Positions 18,261-32,201 are shown, counted from the first letter of the stretch. The stretch is DNA of 64,000 bases from Oncomelania hupensis (GCA_036898135.1 CM072511.1:26372064-26436063), one strand, 5' to 3'. Notes: a model not told the origin generated them from the letters alone. A program made the numbers and translations.

Positions 18261-20837
18261 ACAGCTTTCTGCCAGATAAAATGGAGCAAAGGATAAAAAT
18301 GTGATTGAGCGATTGACAAAATACGACTGAAATACAGTTGTGATTGAAAGGATTTATGGCCGATAGAAAATGGCGCGTGAAAGAAGAAATTGGTATAAAT
18401 TCACACAACCGTCGGCCATTTTTATGACATAATTTTGAAAACAAGCATAGTTCTAGAGTGAAAGATGATCTGGAAAGATTTGGATGGCGATTGTCTTTTA
18501 GAACATTTTTCTCACCAAGGTAACCTTTACTTTAGATTACCATAATTTCTGGTAGTTTTTGTATTTAGGTGAAAATGGCTTTTTGTTAAAGGTTGTGGTT
18601 AGACCTATAGTATTCTCAGTGCAGCTGTACTCTCCAGCTTCCAGTTAGATGCAAGCACTTTGCAGTAGCAAAACATTTTACCAAGAGGCATGTTGACATG
18701 TGCGTTTTCTGAAATAAATATTTAACCTCATTTTGCCAGTTTCTTGTTTGATACCATTTAAAGCATGGTGAGCAAGAATATGAAGTAGTCTTGTGGCAAT
18801 TGTAAATATACTAATTAAAAAATTCCTTTTGTACAAAAGTGTGAATGCCTGTGTGTTCTTTGCCATGGAGATTAAATGGTGCTTCTACTTTAGGATAGGG
18901 GCAACAACTGACAGCTCCTTATTATGAACAGTAATCAGAATCTTTTTTTGGCTTTACGAGCCAAATCACAATACTAAGGCTAACTTACACTTAATATTGG
19001 TGGTGATGGTAGCCAAATGCCTGAAGTGATGATTTTATGGTGTCCAATATTCACAAAATGTTCATGGCTAGACTATTGCTCCAATAGATATGCTGTTTGT
19101 GTATACCCTTTCTTTTAGAATTCAAATACAATTTATGACGTAGCAGAATGTGAAGGAGAGAGGGAGGGATGCATTTCATTTATTCCCTGTGACTGTTGTG
19201 CTGCTCTTGTTAACCTGGAGTGCAGACTTTTGTTTATGTGTCAAAACACTTATACATTTTTAAAAAGTCACTGTTGTATTTTTAAGTATTACATTTAATT
19301 TTGAGAGTAATAAAGCATAGCGGTATTTTAGACTGGTCTGGGCTGTTTGCCGTGCAAACATAAATACGCGAGTTAAACCATTATAGGATGTAGACTATAT
19401 TGGTCTCTTGATCACAGCCTTGCAAATCTACCATCATTTCAGCTTTGGCTGGTTCTAGATTCTAGTTCTAAATGAATATATTCTATTGTGTCCTTTGGCA
19501 TCGCAAATTTGCATAAAAACCATCAGTTCAATGTTTACATATTCTGGACATACTCTAACCATTGTCATTGCATTAACATGATCTGGATTTTTTTTTTAAA
19601 ATACTGTCTTTCGATTTTTTTTTTAAATGCTGAGCTTTCAGGAACTTTTTAGGACATGAAGGGAAAGTTCATAGCATTTTTTTTTAACCGGTCTCATCAG
19701 CTTACCTTCATGATTATACAATAACAAAATCCTATGAGCCCATTCTGCAAACATTCCATAGTCCATTAAAATGTGACTAACTGCTGAATCACAAAATAAT
19801 CAAATCCGTGTCAAATTGAAATAGTTTCACTTATCTATCATTTTTTCCCCCGATCTTTGTATATGAAGATCAAAATATGTATGAGATAAAGTTGTTGGCA
19901 ATGCAGTTAGCAAAATTGTACTTGAAATTTGAGATGAAATGAGCAGACCGGCATTGTTTAACATTGTGAATGTAATTATTATTATTTATCTATTTATTGT
20001 TGTTCTTTTCTTGTTGATTTTACTTTGTCATTGACAATTTGTCTTTCGGTAACAGAGCATTACATGAAATAATTGACAGATTAAATCCAGTGTGATATTA
20101 AAATGGAGTGTGTATGAATGAATGAATAAATCTTGTTTTCAAATAATACTGCTTTATTTATGAGTGATGGAAATGTAAAAATTGTATGAATGGATGCTGT
20201 TCTCCATTTGTAATTTAGATTTTAACCGGCAACAGTTTGGTCTGTCAAACACAAACGCAAAAATGAAAAGAAAGAGATACGTCTTCATCTTAAATTAAAT
20301 AATACGCAATAATAAATACTTGCATTCATTTTTTAATTGATCATTTCAGCTATAATCACTATATATTTTACTTTTTATTTTTCAAACCTGTTTTGATTGA
20401 GTTTGTTGTACTGTAGTTTGTACAGGACTTACTGTTTTTTTTTTCACATCAGTCAGAAAATTTTAGGAATGCCATATGTTTGGAAACCAAGTTTCTGTGC
20501 ATAGTAGTTTGTTTCACATGTTGTTTTGTTATTTGCTTAGTGTTGTTTTTTTCTGTTATTTATTACTAGTTGTTATATACCGTTTCTTTTAAATCCATGG
20601 TGGTTTTCTTCTCCATATAATTATATTTCTTTTCTGGCCAAAGTGTTACTTTCTCCATCAAGTCTAGCAACTGTTTTATTGCTGGTAACTACTGTATATT
20701 TCTTTTATGTAAGGTTTATATTTGCAGGTCAAGTTTACGTCATGCAAGCTTCTGCGGTGTTTTTTTGTCAATCTTATGAAATCTGCTGTTAGATTTCATT
20801 TTTACCCTCCCCTCCCCTCCCCCTACTCTCCCTGTAG
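18261..20837. other. SPG21 3' flank, no further gene seen
   Basis: AT-rich sequence with AATAAA motifs near 18,713, 19,309 and 20,124. No coding exon is supported. It probably holds the SPG21 3' UTR. Confidence 0.4.
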
Positions 20838-21424
20838 AGGTGCAGGGGGTTTCTGTATAAATAGTATCCCCACTTTCTGGAAATGTAATGCTTTAAATTC
20901 CAACTGTCGCTGTCTTTCTCCTTTGTTCTTTCTCATTCCTACTCTGTTTTTATCAATCCCCTTAATGTATTTTCTTCGCTAGACCAGTCATCTACTTTTT
21001 TTCTTGAAAACTCTCCCAAAATTCCTCATTTGTGTATGGGGTCTGTTGGGTCAGCTTGGTGATATTAGATGCTTTCTGCCAAATGGTCACTAGGGCTTTC
21101 TATGGTATTCTTATTTAGCAATGTAGGCATTTTATATGTATGTGTTACTTTAATATTTTATAATGATTGTATTCTATTTTGTTTTTGTAAATGGGAGTTC
21201 GATAAATTATAGTAAAGCCTCAGCATCCCCTGCATGGGATGCCTTTATTTTAAAGTGACCGGCTGGTGGACTGCCTTCAGTGTTACCGTTAGAGTTGTTT
21301 GAGCAGATGTTTTATATGAATAGTTGGTAGGTCCTCTTTCTACCAAGTTATGGTCATCATTTTGTGTTCCTGATTCGGCTCTTTGCAGTCCGCTGGAACC
21401 TATAAACAATGAATAACTAACTAA
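20838..21424 (+). repeat. Unclassified ~0.55-kb repeat, copy 1
   Basis: It begins GGTGCAGGGGGTTTCTGTAT, followed by AAATAGTATCCCCACTTTC, and ends GCAGTCCGCTGGAACC followed by ATGAATAACTAACTAA. Other copies: 46,038 (+), and 23,785, 29,508, 35,255 and 56,045 (-). It has no ORF. The GTATAAATAG near the start is TATA-like, and the end carries short tandem ACTA or ATTG tails, which suggests retroposition; GTCC-GCT-GGAC near that end can form a small hairpin. Confidence 0.8.
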
Positions 21425-21720
21425 ATTCCTTTTTACATGAAAACTAAGAGATCGACTTACATTTTTTAAATTCTTTTTTGCTAGTTTTACATATCATTGC
21501 TCTGCGAGTACTTAAATAAAGTGATGCTCTTCTAGAATGTCTTGCGGTGTCATTGAGTGTTTGCATGTTAACATTCATTCAACAGCCACCAGGTACAGTA
21601 ATCACAGGCTTTATTCAAATATACCTCACTAATACACATTTTGTATTTCATTAGCTGTCATTGGAAGTACACACAAAGTGTTGTTCAAATTTACCCTCTA
21701 AATATTGTTGTCACATAACA

Positions 21721-23330
21721 GATGGACAGAATACTGCTCTGACCTTTACAACTACACACCAAACGGGGAGACCCATCAGTTCTATCATGTCCAGAGAACA
21801 CAGAAGAAGAAGAAATCCTCCCAATTTTCAGAGAAAAAGTTGAGGCAGCAGTGCAATTGCTGAAGAAAGGGAAAGTCAGCGGGAGTGGGCAACGTACCCG
21901 CGGAACTGCTTCAAGCAGGAGAAGAGATGATAGACACCCTCACCATTATCTGTAACAAGATCTGGCAGAGTGGGGAGTGGCCTACACCATGGACCCAGTC
22001 GCTTGTCATCACTCTTCCCAAAAAAGGTAACCTTCAGGAGTGTGAAAATTATCACTTTATCAGCCATCCCAGCAAGGTCCTCCTGAAAATAATACTCAAC
22101 AGGTTGAAACCACAAGCTGAACAAATCATAGCTGAAGAACAAGCAAGATTAAGGGCAGGGCAAAGTACCACTGAACTGATTTTCAACCTCAGAATAATCT
22201 GCGAGAAATATCTACATGTACAGCACCAACAACTATAGCATGTGTTCGTAGACTTCAAGAAGGCTTTTGATCAAGTCTGGCATGCAGCTCTGTGGGCAAC
22301 CATGAGAGTGTACAACACCAGCCCTAAAATTATTGAAGTCATCAAAAGCATGTATGACAAGGCTACCAGTGCAGTCCTCCATAACAGCGCCATCGGAAAC
22401 TAGTTCAGAACAACAATCGGTGTGTGCGTCAAGGATGCCTACTCTCTCCGACACGCTTCAACACCTTCCTAGAGCGTATCATTTCGGATGCCCTTGCAGA
22501 TCACAAATGCACAGTAAGCATAGGGCGCAGAGCTACCTCCAACCTTCGTTTTGCGGATGACATTGATGGATAGGCTGGAGAGGAACAAGAACTTAAACAG
22601 CTGGTACAGAGGCTTGACACCACCTCCAGAGCCTATGGAATGGAAATAAGTGCTAAGACCAAAATGATGAACAGCAACACCAATGGCATTAACACAGACA
22701 TCAAAGTCCAAGGCCAATCCCTCAACACAGTGCATAGCTTCAAATATTTAGGAGCCATTGTATCACACAATGGGTCCAGACAGGAAGTCCTCTCCAGGAT
22801 CGCACAAACCACTGCTGCCCTGGCAAGGTTGAAGCCCATTTGGAAAGACCAGACCATCAGTTTACATTCCTAGGTAAGGCTGCTGCGCCCCCTTGTCATC
22901 TCCATCTTCCTATACACTTGCGAAACATGGACCCTCACAGCAGATCTATAACAAAGAATACAAAACATGGAGATGAGGTGCTACAGAAGACTTCTGGGCA
23001 TTTCCTATACCCAGCACATCACCAACAACGAAGTCCGACAGACCATCACACAAGCCATTGGACAACATGATGACCTGCTCACAGTGGTGAAGAAACAAAA
23101 ACTCCGATGGTATGGCCACATCATCAGGCCTTGCAAAGACCATCCTGCAAGTCATAGTGCAAGGAGGTAGAAGAGAGAGACCAGAAAAGAGGTGGGAGGA
23201 CAACATTCGAGAATGGACTGGCTTGACATTGAACGAAGCCATCAGGGTTGCTGAGAACAGAGAAATACGCTGGTTAAAACGATCATCTGTGGTGCCCCAA
23301 TGACCTCTGAGTTACGGGATAGGATAGGAT
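21721..23330 (+). mobile_element. RTE-like LINE copy 2
   Basis: This is the second longest copy. It covers reverse-transcriptase blocks in several broken frames: PAELLQAG, WTQSLVITLPKKGN, FVDFKKAFDQVWHAALW, RFADDIDG (catalytic FADD box), then KYLGAIVSHNGSR, MEMRCYRRLLGIS and KKQKLRWYGH. It ends in GGATA repeats. In-frame stops and indels make it dead. ATAACAGA occurs at 21,715-21,722 and 23,329-23,336, a possible target duplication overlapping the tail. It lies between the convergent SPG21 and ZCCHC9 genes. Confidence 0.85.
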
Positions 23331-23389
23331 AACAGAACAAATTCCAAGATGAAGCAAACTACCAATACTACAAGATCGGACAATATCAG

Positions 23390-23395
23390 TTTATT
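23390..23395 (-). terminator. Candidate polyadenylation signal of ZCCHC9
   Basis: AATAAA on the minus strand, about 230 bp after the ZCCHC9 stop codon and before the RTE-like copy 2. Confidence 0.45.
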
Positions 23396-23622
23396 TACAT
23401 TAAAATACTGCACATATTCATCCCTGCCATGTTCTCTTTGTTCTTGACTTTTGTTGAAAAAGATGGTATAAATTCAAAAATGGGATATACTCGAATCAAT
23501 CCAAGATTCCAACCTGCTTCATATTCACCAATCTTCAGCGTCACAAACGCTATTGGTATACTTGGAAATAAGCCAAATTAAACAACATGAAACTAAATCG
23601 GAGCGTAAATCTAAATTTCTGT

Positions 23623-26600
23623 TCAAAATTTGACAACTTTGAGTTTTTTCTTGAGAGGCTGTGGAGTCTGTGGTTTGTTTGTCGGAGTGGTGTCAATGTC
23701 ATCTTCTGCATCCACACTAGCTTCCAGATTTACTGTGGATAGCTGTTTACTGCCTATACCTGTAAACATATTAAATGTACATTTAGTGAGTTATTCATTG
23801 CTCACAGGGTCCAGCAGACTACAAATCAGGACCCCAAAATCAAGACCACAACCCGGCTGAAAGAAAACCCACCCCCGATCCGTACAAAAGATCTGTTGAA
23901 ACAACCCCAGGGGCAACACTGAAGGCACCCCACTAGCCAGCCACTTCACAACAAAGGCACCCCATGCAGGGGACACTGAGGCCACACTCCAACCTATTGA
24001 ACCCCCGTTTACAAAAACAAAACAGAACACAAACACCATTATAAAATACCAACAAACCACACACATACAAAATGCCCACATTGCTAAACATCATAGGAAG
24101 CCCTAGTGACCATTTGACAGAAAGTGTTGAATATTACCAAGCTGACCCAACAGACCTCACAAACAAATGAGGAGTTTTCAAGAAAAAGGGTATGTGACTG
24201 GTCTTGTGAAGAAGATGGTATAGTAGACTGATAGACAAGAGTAGCAATGAGAAAGAACAAAGGAGAAATACAGCAACAGTGGGAATTGAAAGCACTAAAT
24301 TTCCAGAAAGTGGGGATACTATTTACACAGAAAGCCTCGGCACACCCACGGGGTGCATTAAATGTACATGAGACATTGTGAAAAAATATTAAGTCATAGA
24401 TAGCAGGCACACAACGCCAAGATAATTATTTGATTCACATTATTGAGCTTCAACAACATTAACATGACATTGGAAAGTATTAGTCATTGTTTGTATTCAC
24501 TCTCATTTTAGCTATGTCATTACCTTGGCTAGATCTACCAAAATCCAATTCAACCCATCCACATCTGTGAACCCCTGAAAATATGATCTTACCTTGTTTC
24601 TGTAGGTAATCTGGACAATCGCGTTGGAAATGTTCCACAGAGCCACAAGTCTTGCAGCCACCACCTGCATTGAGAAAACAGCACATTCACAATGCATTTA
24701 TTTGTGATCTCCTTATTCAGTCTATTAATTCAACAGTGACCAAGAAATTACCATTGTCATCTTCCTATACGCTTGCAAAACATGGACCCTCACAGCAGAT
24801 CTACAACGAAGAATACAAAGCATGGAGATGAGGTGCTACAGAAGACTTCGGGGCATTTCCTATACCCAGCACATCGCCAACAACGAAGTCCGATAGACCA
24901 TCACACAAGCCATTGAACAACACGATGACATGCTCACAGTGGTGAAGAAATGAAAACTCTGATGGTATGGCCATGTCACCAGAGCCTCAGGTCTTGCAAA
25001 GACCATCCTGCAAGGCATGGTGCAAGGAGGCAGACAAAGAGGGAGACCGAAAATGAGGTGACTGGCTTGACCCTGAACAAAGCCACGAGGGTTGCTGAGG
25101 ATAGAGAAAGATGGGGTACGCTGGTTAAACGATCATCTGTGGTGCCCCAACGACCTTCAAGTTACGGGATAGGATAGGAATTCAAAGGAAATGATGATAG
25201 GGTTTGCACATAAAGCTGTACTACAATATTCATTTCAACATCAACTGCTTGATTATCAGGTGCTTTACAATCTGTGCAAGAATTGTCACGATGACTAAGA
25301 GAAAATCAAAACCCCTTACCACAACAAAATCAAACTGCAAATAGATCATTTAAGCTGTTTCAAGATTAGTATGCAGCGTTTGCTTACTTTGGTGGTATCG
25401 CACACTCATAAATAAAAGAGCACTGCATTTCTTTTTGTGACCTGGAGACTTTTAACCTTCTAATTTTGGCCCATGGGCTTTTGTAAATCCTTTACCCTCT
25501 AATTTTAGCATGTCAGCTTTGAAAGTCTACAGTTATGCTATAGTTTGATCGTGCGAGCCCGGTGTGTTTACCTCTTGGATAGAGCCCTCTAGGGTTGTCT
25601 GGACAGTTCCTAGAGATGTGTCCATGCTTCCCACACACAAAGCAACTGGCAAATGGCATGGAACCTGTTGGCAAAAAGAACATGCAAGAAATAGCATACT
25701 CAATATGCACGGAATATCCAAGGGTCAGGAAAATACACTATAATGTACGCTGTGTGATACTAAAAATCTAAGAAGTAGAAACAACAACAACAACAGTTAG
25801 AAGGGCAAAGCCCACATGACTCACATGCTCCTTATGGAACTTCCAATATTTAACATGAAAACGAGGGCCCAGAAAAAAAAACATTTTTTTAAAATGTCAT
25901 TTTTGGACTAGTTAGGACTTGCACAGATTTGCACAAATTTTGATTCTTTTTTTTTTTGGGGAGGGGGGGGTGGGGGGGGGAGAGAGAGAAGTAAGAGGAA
26001 GGGGGTGAGTACATAGACTCACATTGTTATGCATGTGAGTCAAAAATTGATGCTGCATACAAACTATTCTAAGAACACTGGCGCTATCTTAATTTGTCAA
26101 GTTTTCAACAGCCAAGTTTCAACAACAAACTAAAGAACAGTTTGCCTCTTTAAGACTAAGAACACTAATCACTGTCAAATACTTTCCGAAGACTGTAAAA
26201 ACAACAACAAAAACACCTAAACTTGTACATTTTCATTTTAGATAACAATATTCTCCACACATGCAGGCCAAACCAAATCAAGCTGCTTTCTCAAGAAAAG
26301 CACAACGTTAAATTCATATCAGCGGTTTTATAATGGATGATCCATGAAATACTCAACTTCGTTTGGCTTTATACAAAGAATTGTGTGTTTAAATGTCTCA
26401 CAACGTACTATTACCTGGTGACACCTTGGCTTTACATGCAGATAGTGAGTGTTCGGTGGAGCCACACTTGAAGCAGATGCCTGTGCCCTCTGTTGAACTG
26501 TTCATCAGGCACTCCTCCACCTTATGACCTGGCAGCCGACACTTATAACACACCTAGTAATAAAACAAAGCAAATGTTATTATAGCTGTATACAGGCAAG

Positions 26601-29600
26601 GGTGACCCAGCGGGCCAGGTCATAAGTAAACATCATGGGTGATACAAGTTTGACCCTGACTTGTGCATTCTCGATTGGTCAATGGAACAAAGTGTGCGTC
26701 CCGGACGATCAGACACTGGGAGTTTGACGACTTCAGGAAACTGTTTTATCCATGCTGCCTCTCCTTGTCAAAAGACTTGAATAGCCATTTGAGCTAGTAA
26801 TATGTGGGCTTTATTATTAGAAGTAAATTCACACATTATTTACATTTCTTATATATATTTGGCAGAATGGGAGGCAACTGTTCATGCTTGGGAGATATTG
26901 TCTACCCTCCATTTGTTGGTTAGTCTAGCCTTGGGTGCACAGCGGCTCAACCAAAGCTTTTCAGATTTTGAGGTTAGGTCAGCCAGGCTAGCTATAAATA
27001 GCTTTGCCGATACTTCCTTTCACTGGAAGCGGGGTGCAGGCAAGCTATAAATATCCCGCAGCATGCGAAACGTGGAGGCACCGAAAAGTGCTGCTCACAT
27101 AGGAATTGAGCTGGTATGGGTGGCTCCTGCTGTGCAGAATCCTTTGGTGTGGCCATTGGGGTTATGTAGGACAAGACAACACGACATTATGTTCTCCCCG
27201 CCTGACCATTCGTCTTCCACTTTTGGTGGTGAGCAGACTAAAATTGTCAGCAGCATTATTTTAATGCAGGCTAATGTCAGTGACATGCAGAGAGGTCATG
27301 GCACTAGTACCCAGGAATCCGGTTTACTATTGAAACACTCCCCCACCTTGCAAGGCAACAATTTATATGTTTCTCTTACGAGGGATAAATTAAATTACAG
27401 TTAAGTTTGGGCCATGTTCTTAAGGGCGTGGCCGAAAGGCGGAAGTCAATTCCCCCTGCTCGGCCAAATATATAATATATAACATTTTAAAAAGCTGGCG
27501 TTTGGTCTTTATTTATAAAGTGCTAATAAAAAAAACCCTACTCAATAACAGTCTCACCTTCTTCATCATGCGCTCTTTTAAACGTTTCTGTCTTCGTTGC
27601 TCTCTCCTCTCTTCTTTGTGCATGTAGAAATGAAGAGCTTCTGCTTCAGCTGTTCCTCTTTTCTTCTTCATTCCTTTCTGAACTTTTTTCCAGTTACCTT
27701 TGGGTTTTGTCTTACCTGCAGCCTCAGACTGCGTACGCTGCAACAAATTGAACACAAAAGAAATGATGATCTACAAACATCATTCTGTATTTCTCCCGTT
27801 CAAAAGTAAAAAACTAAAATTACTATAAGCATTACTGTTCAAGTTCTACATTAAAATAAATTTCTTTTTTTTTAATTTTAAGTTAAAAAAATTATGGTTA
27901 ATGAAAAAAAAAATTTTATATACTAATATGCATTTTTGAATATACAGTTTCTTTCCTGACAATGTACTCTTTACTCTTATAAATACAGTGATCACACTAG
28001 AGATTTTGAAGGCCGGGACTTTCTATGAATGTCATGGACAGTGGAAAAGGCAACCAGTATTAGCAAACTTTTTCCTGATAGCTTCAACTGCACTACCCAC
28101 CTCCACCTCCTCCCCTAACGTATGACGTATAGGAACAACATGAAGCATTCTGCATGGGTGCCACCAAGAAATTTTCCCAAATCTGAAGGCAGGGGTCCGG
28201 GGCTGCCCAGGCCCCGATGGGGTCCCGGTGCAACGCCCTTGTAGGGGGGTTAGGGGGGCAACGCCCCCCAATAGAAAATTTTTACAATATTCAAAGCCAA
28301 TTTAGAGGCCTCTCGTGAAAGCTGAAGATTGATATACCACTAATTTGATACATACAAGACACTCACATAGAACAAGAAAAAAAAATACACAAAAAGACCA
28401 TGGCCTAACATTGGCAAAGGTGACTAAGTCCCCAGACTTAGTCAATGCAAATGGGAAACACATATGAACAATCAGAAGCATAGTTAAGATTGTTTAAACA
28501 TTTTGTGAATGTGTATAAGAGGTGAGAGAAAGAAAAGCAAACACACACAAATATACACAAGAACAAAAAGCATTGGGTTGTTTTTTTCCAAACTAATTTC
28601 ACTATTGACTATTGACCAACTGTATGCATTGGCAGAAATACAATGTAGCTGTATTCTACTGACTATTCTTGACACTTGGCACATCTTTACAGCACAACAA
28701 CAACAAAGTATTTATAGAAAACACTTTTCTATCTAACACTTTTTTTTTTTTTTTTCCAGTATCGGTATTTTCCTCTTAAAAACGGCACGATTGGAACACA
28801 AAGTCACAATATCCACGCTTCAGTCTCAGACCGGCCGGAAGTCATCAACTGGATACTCGGGTTATGCCCCTTTCAGCTGTGCATCTTTACACAAATCTGA
28901 TACAAATCTTGTTTCGTTTACTTCTATATAATTTTTTTTACGTTTTTTTTTTTTCGAAAAATCGGATTTCCGATTGTAGGCTTCAGCAAAAATCTGATTT
29001 TCCGACTGTAGTTGGAAAGGTGGCACCCATGCATTCTGTAGAATTCCTTGGCAAAGGATTCAACACTAAACACGCCTCAATCAGAGCCAGTCCGCACCAA
29101 CTTTCACTGACCCTCGATACCAGCAGCTTGTTTTCTTTTCGTATTTTAACAGTTTGAAATGGTATTTTACTGGCTGTGGTAGGTTATTGCAGACCGTGTA
29201 ATATTGTTATAATTGCTCTTGTATAGCGCTTTACCAGCTCAAGAGCAGCTCAAGGCGTTGACCAAAACAGAGTTTAAATCAAGTCGCCCAAGGCACCAAC
29301 TTGCTGCTTGATGCGCCTTGTCCATCTCCCCATACAAAAAAGCAATCCTGAATGACCCAGGCAAAAAAGGACCTAACGGTTGCTGGTTGTTTTTATCTAT
29401 GTAACAGGCACTCATCGATCTAGAATATGAGCGTCAGGATCTTGAAAGTCTGTACAATGGAACGCATGCATGCCAGACCTCGGTTTACACTTTCATCCAA
29501 AGTTACTTAGTAAGTTTGTCATTGTTTATAGGGTCCAGCGGACTGCAAAGAGCCGAATCAGGACCACAACTTGGTAAAAAGAGGACTCACCCCCAATTCG

Positions 29601-30702
29601 TATAAAAGATCTGCTAAAGAACCCTAATGGTAACATTGAAGGCGCTCCACCAGCCGGTCACTTTACAATAAAAGCATCCCATGCAGGGGACGCTGAAGCT
29701 GTACTCTTAATTTATCGAACCCCCGTTTAAAAATACAAAATAGAATATAAACATCATTATAAAATGTTAACAAAACACATACCTAGAAAATGACTACATT
29801 TCTAAATAATAATACCATAGAAAAGCCAAATTACCATTTGGCAGAAAGCGTCCAATATCCCCAAGCTGACCCAACAGACACCATACACAAATGAGGAATT
29901 TGGAGAAAGTTTTCAAGAGAAAAGGTAGGTGACTGGTCTAGCGAAGAAGATAGTAGATTGATAGAACAGATTAACAAGAAGAAAGAACAAAATGAGTATG
30001 ACAGAAACAGTGGTCATTTAAAGCACTAAATTTCCAGAAAGTGGGGATACTATTTATACAGAAATCCCCCAGCACCCCCCTCCCCCTCCCCATACAGTCC
30101 AATATCTCCAAGCTGACCCAACAGACCCCATACAAAAATGAGTTTAGGGAGCGTTTTCAAGAAAAAAGGTAGGTGACTGGTCTAGCGAAGAAGATAGTAG
30201 ATAGAACAGATTAACAACAAGAAAGAACAAAATGAGTATGACATGAGTATGTCAAAATGAGTATGTCATTTAAAGCACTAAATTTCCAGAAAGTGGAATC
30301 TTTTTATACAGAAACTTCCAGCAACTTCTCCCCCCCCCCCCCCCCCTTTCTCATGGTGTTGTTATCCAAAGCAAAGGATAGTATGAACATTAATAATACA
30401 AATAGATTATAAATATCTAAATGAATCAAAATATCATTATATATATACCCACAAAATAAAACTGTATATTATTAATTTTGACAATGACAAAGAAATATTT
30501 TAATAAACAAGGATTTAAGGCGTAAAGTTAGTAAAGAGTAAATTCTTGTTTACGAGAATTTTTACTGTGAACTGAAGTGAAACAAATACAGTACCTGTTC
30601 GTTTGACTGTGCCACTGCCTGTGCCTGTGCCTTTAGAGTTTCCCAGTCCGTAGCTTCGTGCCGCTTTTTGTTTTCTGGACCTCTTCTTGCTGTTCTTGTC
30701 AT
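23623..30702 (-). CDS. ZCCHC9: Zinc finger CCHC domain-containing protein 9, six exons
   Basis: Exons in transcript order: 30702-30595, 27737-27558, 26553-26415, 25664-25572, 24664-24593 and 23759-23623. Phases agree throughout; the product is 242 aa. It starts MTRTARRG and has a basic K/R/E-rich region in exon 2 (EERREQRRQKRLKERMMKK). Four CX2CX4HX4C zinc knuckles follow: C98/C101/H106/C111, C123/C126/H131/C136, C150/C153/H158/C163 and C177/C180/H185/C190. The pattern (ICFKCGSTEH, FVCGKHGHISRNCPDNPRGL, GGGCKTCGSVEH) is specific to ZCCHC9. The tail is acidic, then KKKLKVVKF. The family is nuclear/nucleolar and RNA-binding; the mammalian protein was reported to dampen NF-kappaB and SRE signalling. 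Introns carry an RTE copy, two unclassified repeats, a SINE and a hAT-like element, none disrupting coding. Confidence 0.95.
23785..24355 (-). repeat. Unclassified ~0.55-kb repeat, copy 2, in ZCCHC9 intron 5
   Basis: The tail side is at the left (GAGTTATTCATTGCTCACAG at 23,788 onward) and the GGGGATACTATTTACAC end at the right. Orientation is minus, the same as the host gene. Confidence 0.8.
24752..25180 (+). mobile_element. RTE-like LINE copy 3 in ZCCHC9 intron 4
   Basis: A 5'-truncated copy from about ATCTTCCTATACGCTTGC to the GGATAGG tail. It has stop codons and a ~30-bp loss in the RPKKRWEDNIREW region. It is antisense to ZCCHC9. Confidence 0.8.
28153..29031. mobile_element. hAT-like non-autonomous DNA transposon in ZCCHC9 intron 1
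   Basis: The ends are CATGGGTGCCACC and its exact reverse complement. CATTCTG precedes (28,146-28,152) and follows (29,032-29,038), a 7-bp target duplication where hAT elements usually give 8. The 879-bp interior has a GC-rich block (28,190-28,275) and no transposase ORF. Confidence 0.75.
29210..29507 (-). repeat. SINE body/tail, copy related to 1-262 and 12,650-12,930
   Basis: It contains TTGTATAGCGCTTTACCAGC at the left, the reverse complement of an AGCGCTATACAA tail, and GAGCGTCAGGATCTTGAAAG to the right. The tRNA head is missing, so the copy is 5'-truncated. Confidence 0.6.
29508..30335 (-). repeat. Unclassified ~0.55-kb repeat, copy 3, with partial tandem duplication
   Basis: A full copy at about 29,508-30,080 is followed directly by a second partial copy (about 30,100-30,335). 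The partial copy repeats the CCAAGCTGACCCAACAGACC to AAATTTCCAGAAAGTGG part, including the GACTGGTCTAGCGAAGAAGA block. It lies in ZCCHC9 intron 1. Confidence 0.75.
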
Positions 30703-31082
30703 GGTTAAAATCTAAAGCAACAAAAGTACAAGAAACTCCTCAGAACGCACGAGCCAATGACCAGAAGCAAAGAGTTACGCAACCTGCGTGTGCTCAAAAC
30801 GTCTAAATACCACTATGCAGAACAAAAACAAAGATATACTATTCATTATTTAATTTTGTTTTATTTTATTTTAAGAGAGGAAAGTAACATGAACTGGTCT
30901 CCTTGGAAGGAGAGAGAACTATTGTGGCGACTATTACGATGATGAAGTACAATCATACCATCAATATTTTAATTCAATATTTTTTTTCACGTCTGTTCAC
31001 AACAATGTGATTTTAGACAATAAAGAAAATGAAAATGAAATTTTAAAAAGTCATTACGTTTAAATTTGTTAAAAAGAAAAAT

Positions 31083-31505
<423 letters not shown>

Positions 31506-31676
31506 TTCATTCAATAAAAATTAACAGTAACATACTAACTTTAAAAAAAATATATAATAACTTACATTAGTCTGTTTTTATAATGAAGCTGGCAATGTCA
31601 CATATTTCTGTACTATATAAAATGTTTTTAATGCCATCTCGTGCTGATAATATAATTTCCTGTTGTTTGTATAAAG

Positions 31677-32201
31677 CCAATTTGGAAAGACAGGACCATC
31701 AGTCTGCATTCCAAGGTAAGGCTGCTGCACTCCCTTGTCATCTCCATCTTCCTATATGCTTGCGAAACATGGACCCTCACAGCAGATCTCCAACGAAGAA
31801 TACAAAGCATGGAGATGAGGTGCTACAGAAGACTTCTGGGCATTTCCTATACCCAGCACATCACCAACGACGAAGTCCGACAGACCATCACACAAGCCAT
31901 TGGACAACACGATGACCTGCTCTCAGTGGTGAAAAAACGGAAATTCCTATGGTATGGCCACGTCTCCAGATCATCAGGTCTTCCGAAGACCATCCAGCAA
32001 GGCACAGTGCAAGGAGGTAGAAGAAGAGGGAGACCGAAAAAAGAGGTGGGAGGACAACATTCGAGAACAGACTGGTTTGACACTGAGCGAAACAATCAAG
32101 GTTGCTGAGGACAAGGAAAGATGGAGTATGCTGATTAAACGATCATCTGTGGTGCCCCTACAACCTCCGAGTTATGGGATAGGATAGGATAGGATAGGAT
32201 A
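31677..32201 (+). mobile_element. RTE-like LINE copy 4, 5'-truncated, with target-site duplication
   Basis: It has the MEMRCYRRLLGISYTQHITN block and GRRRGRPKK, with a one-base slip at KKEVGGQ. The tail is about six GGATA units. GTATAAAG flanks it at 31,669-31,676 and 32,202-32,209. It lies about 1 kb upstream of the ZCCHC9 start. Confidence 0.85.

Noticed and set aside
24492..24532. Possible extra ZCCHC9 exon between exons 5 and 6 (CACAG acceptor, AAG then GTAATG donor)
   Set aside because: It reads in phase from exon 5 but leaves the wrong phase for exon 6, giving an immediate stop; skipping it gives a perfect frame.
27063..27404. 113-codon plus-strand frame in ZCCHC9 intron 2
   Set aside because: No domain, no splice context, antisense within an intron; probably an old repeat.
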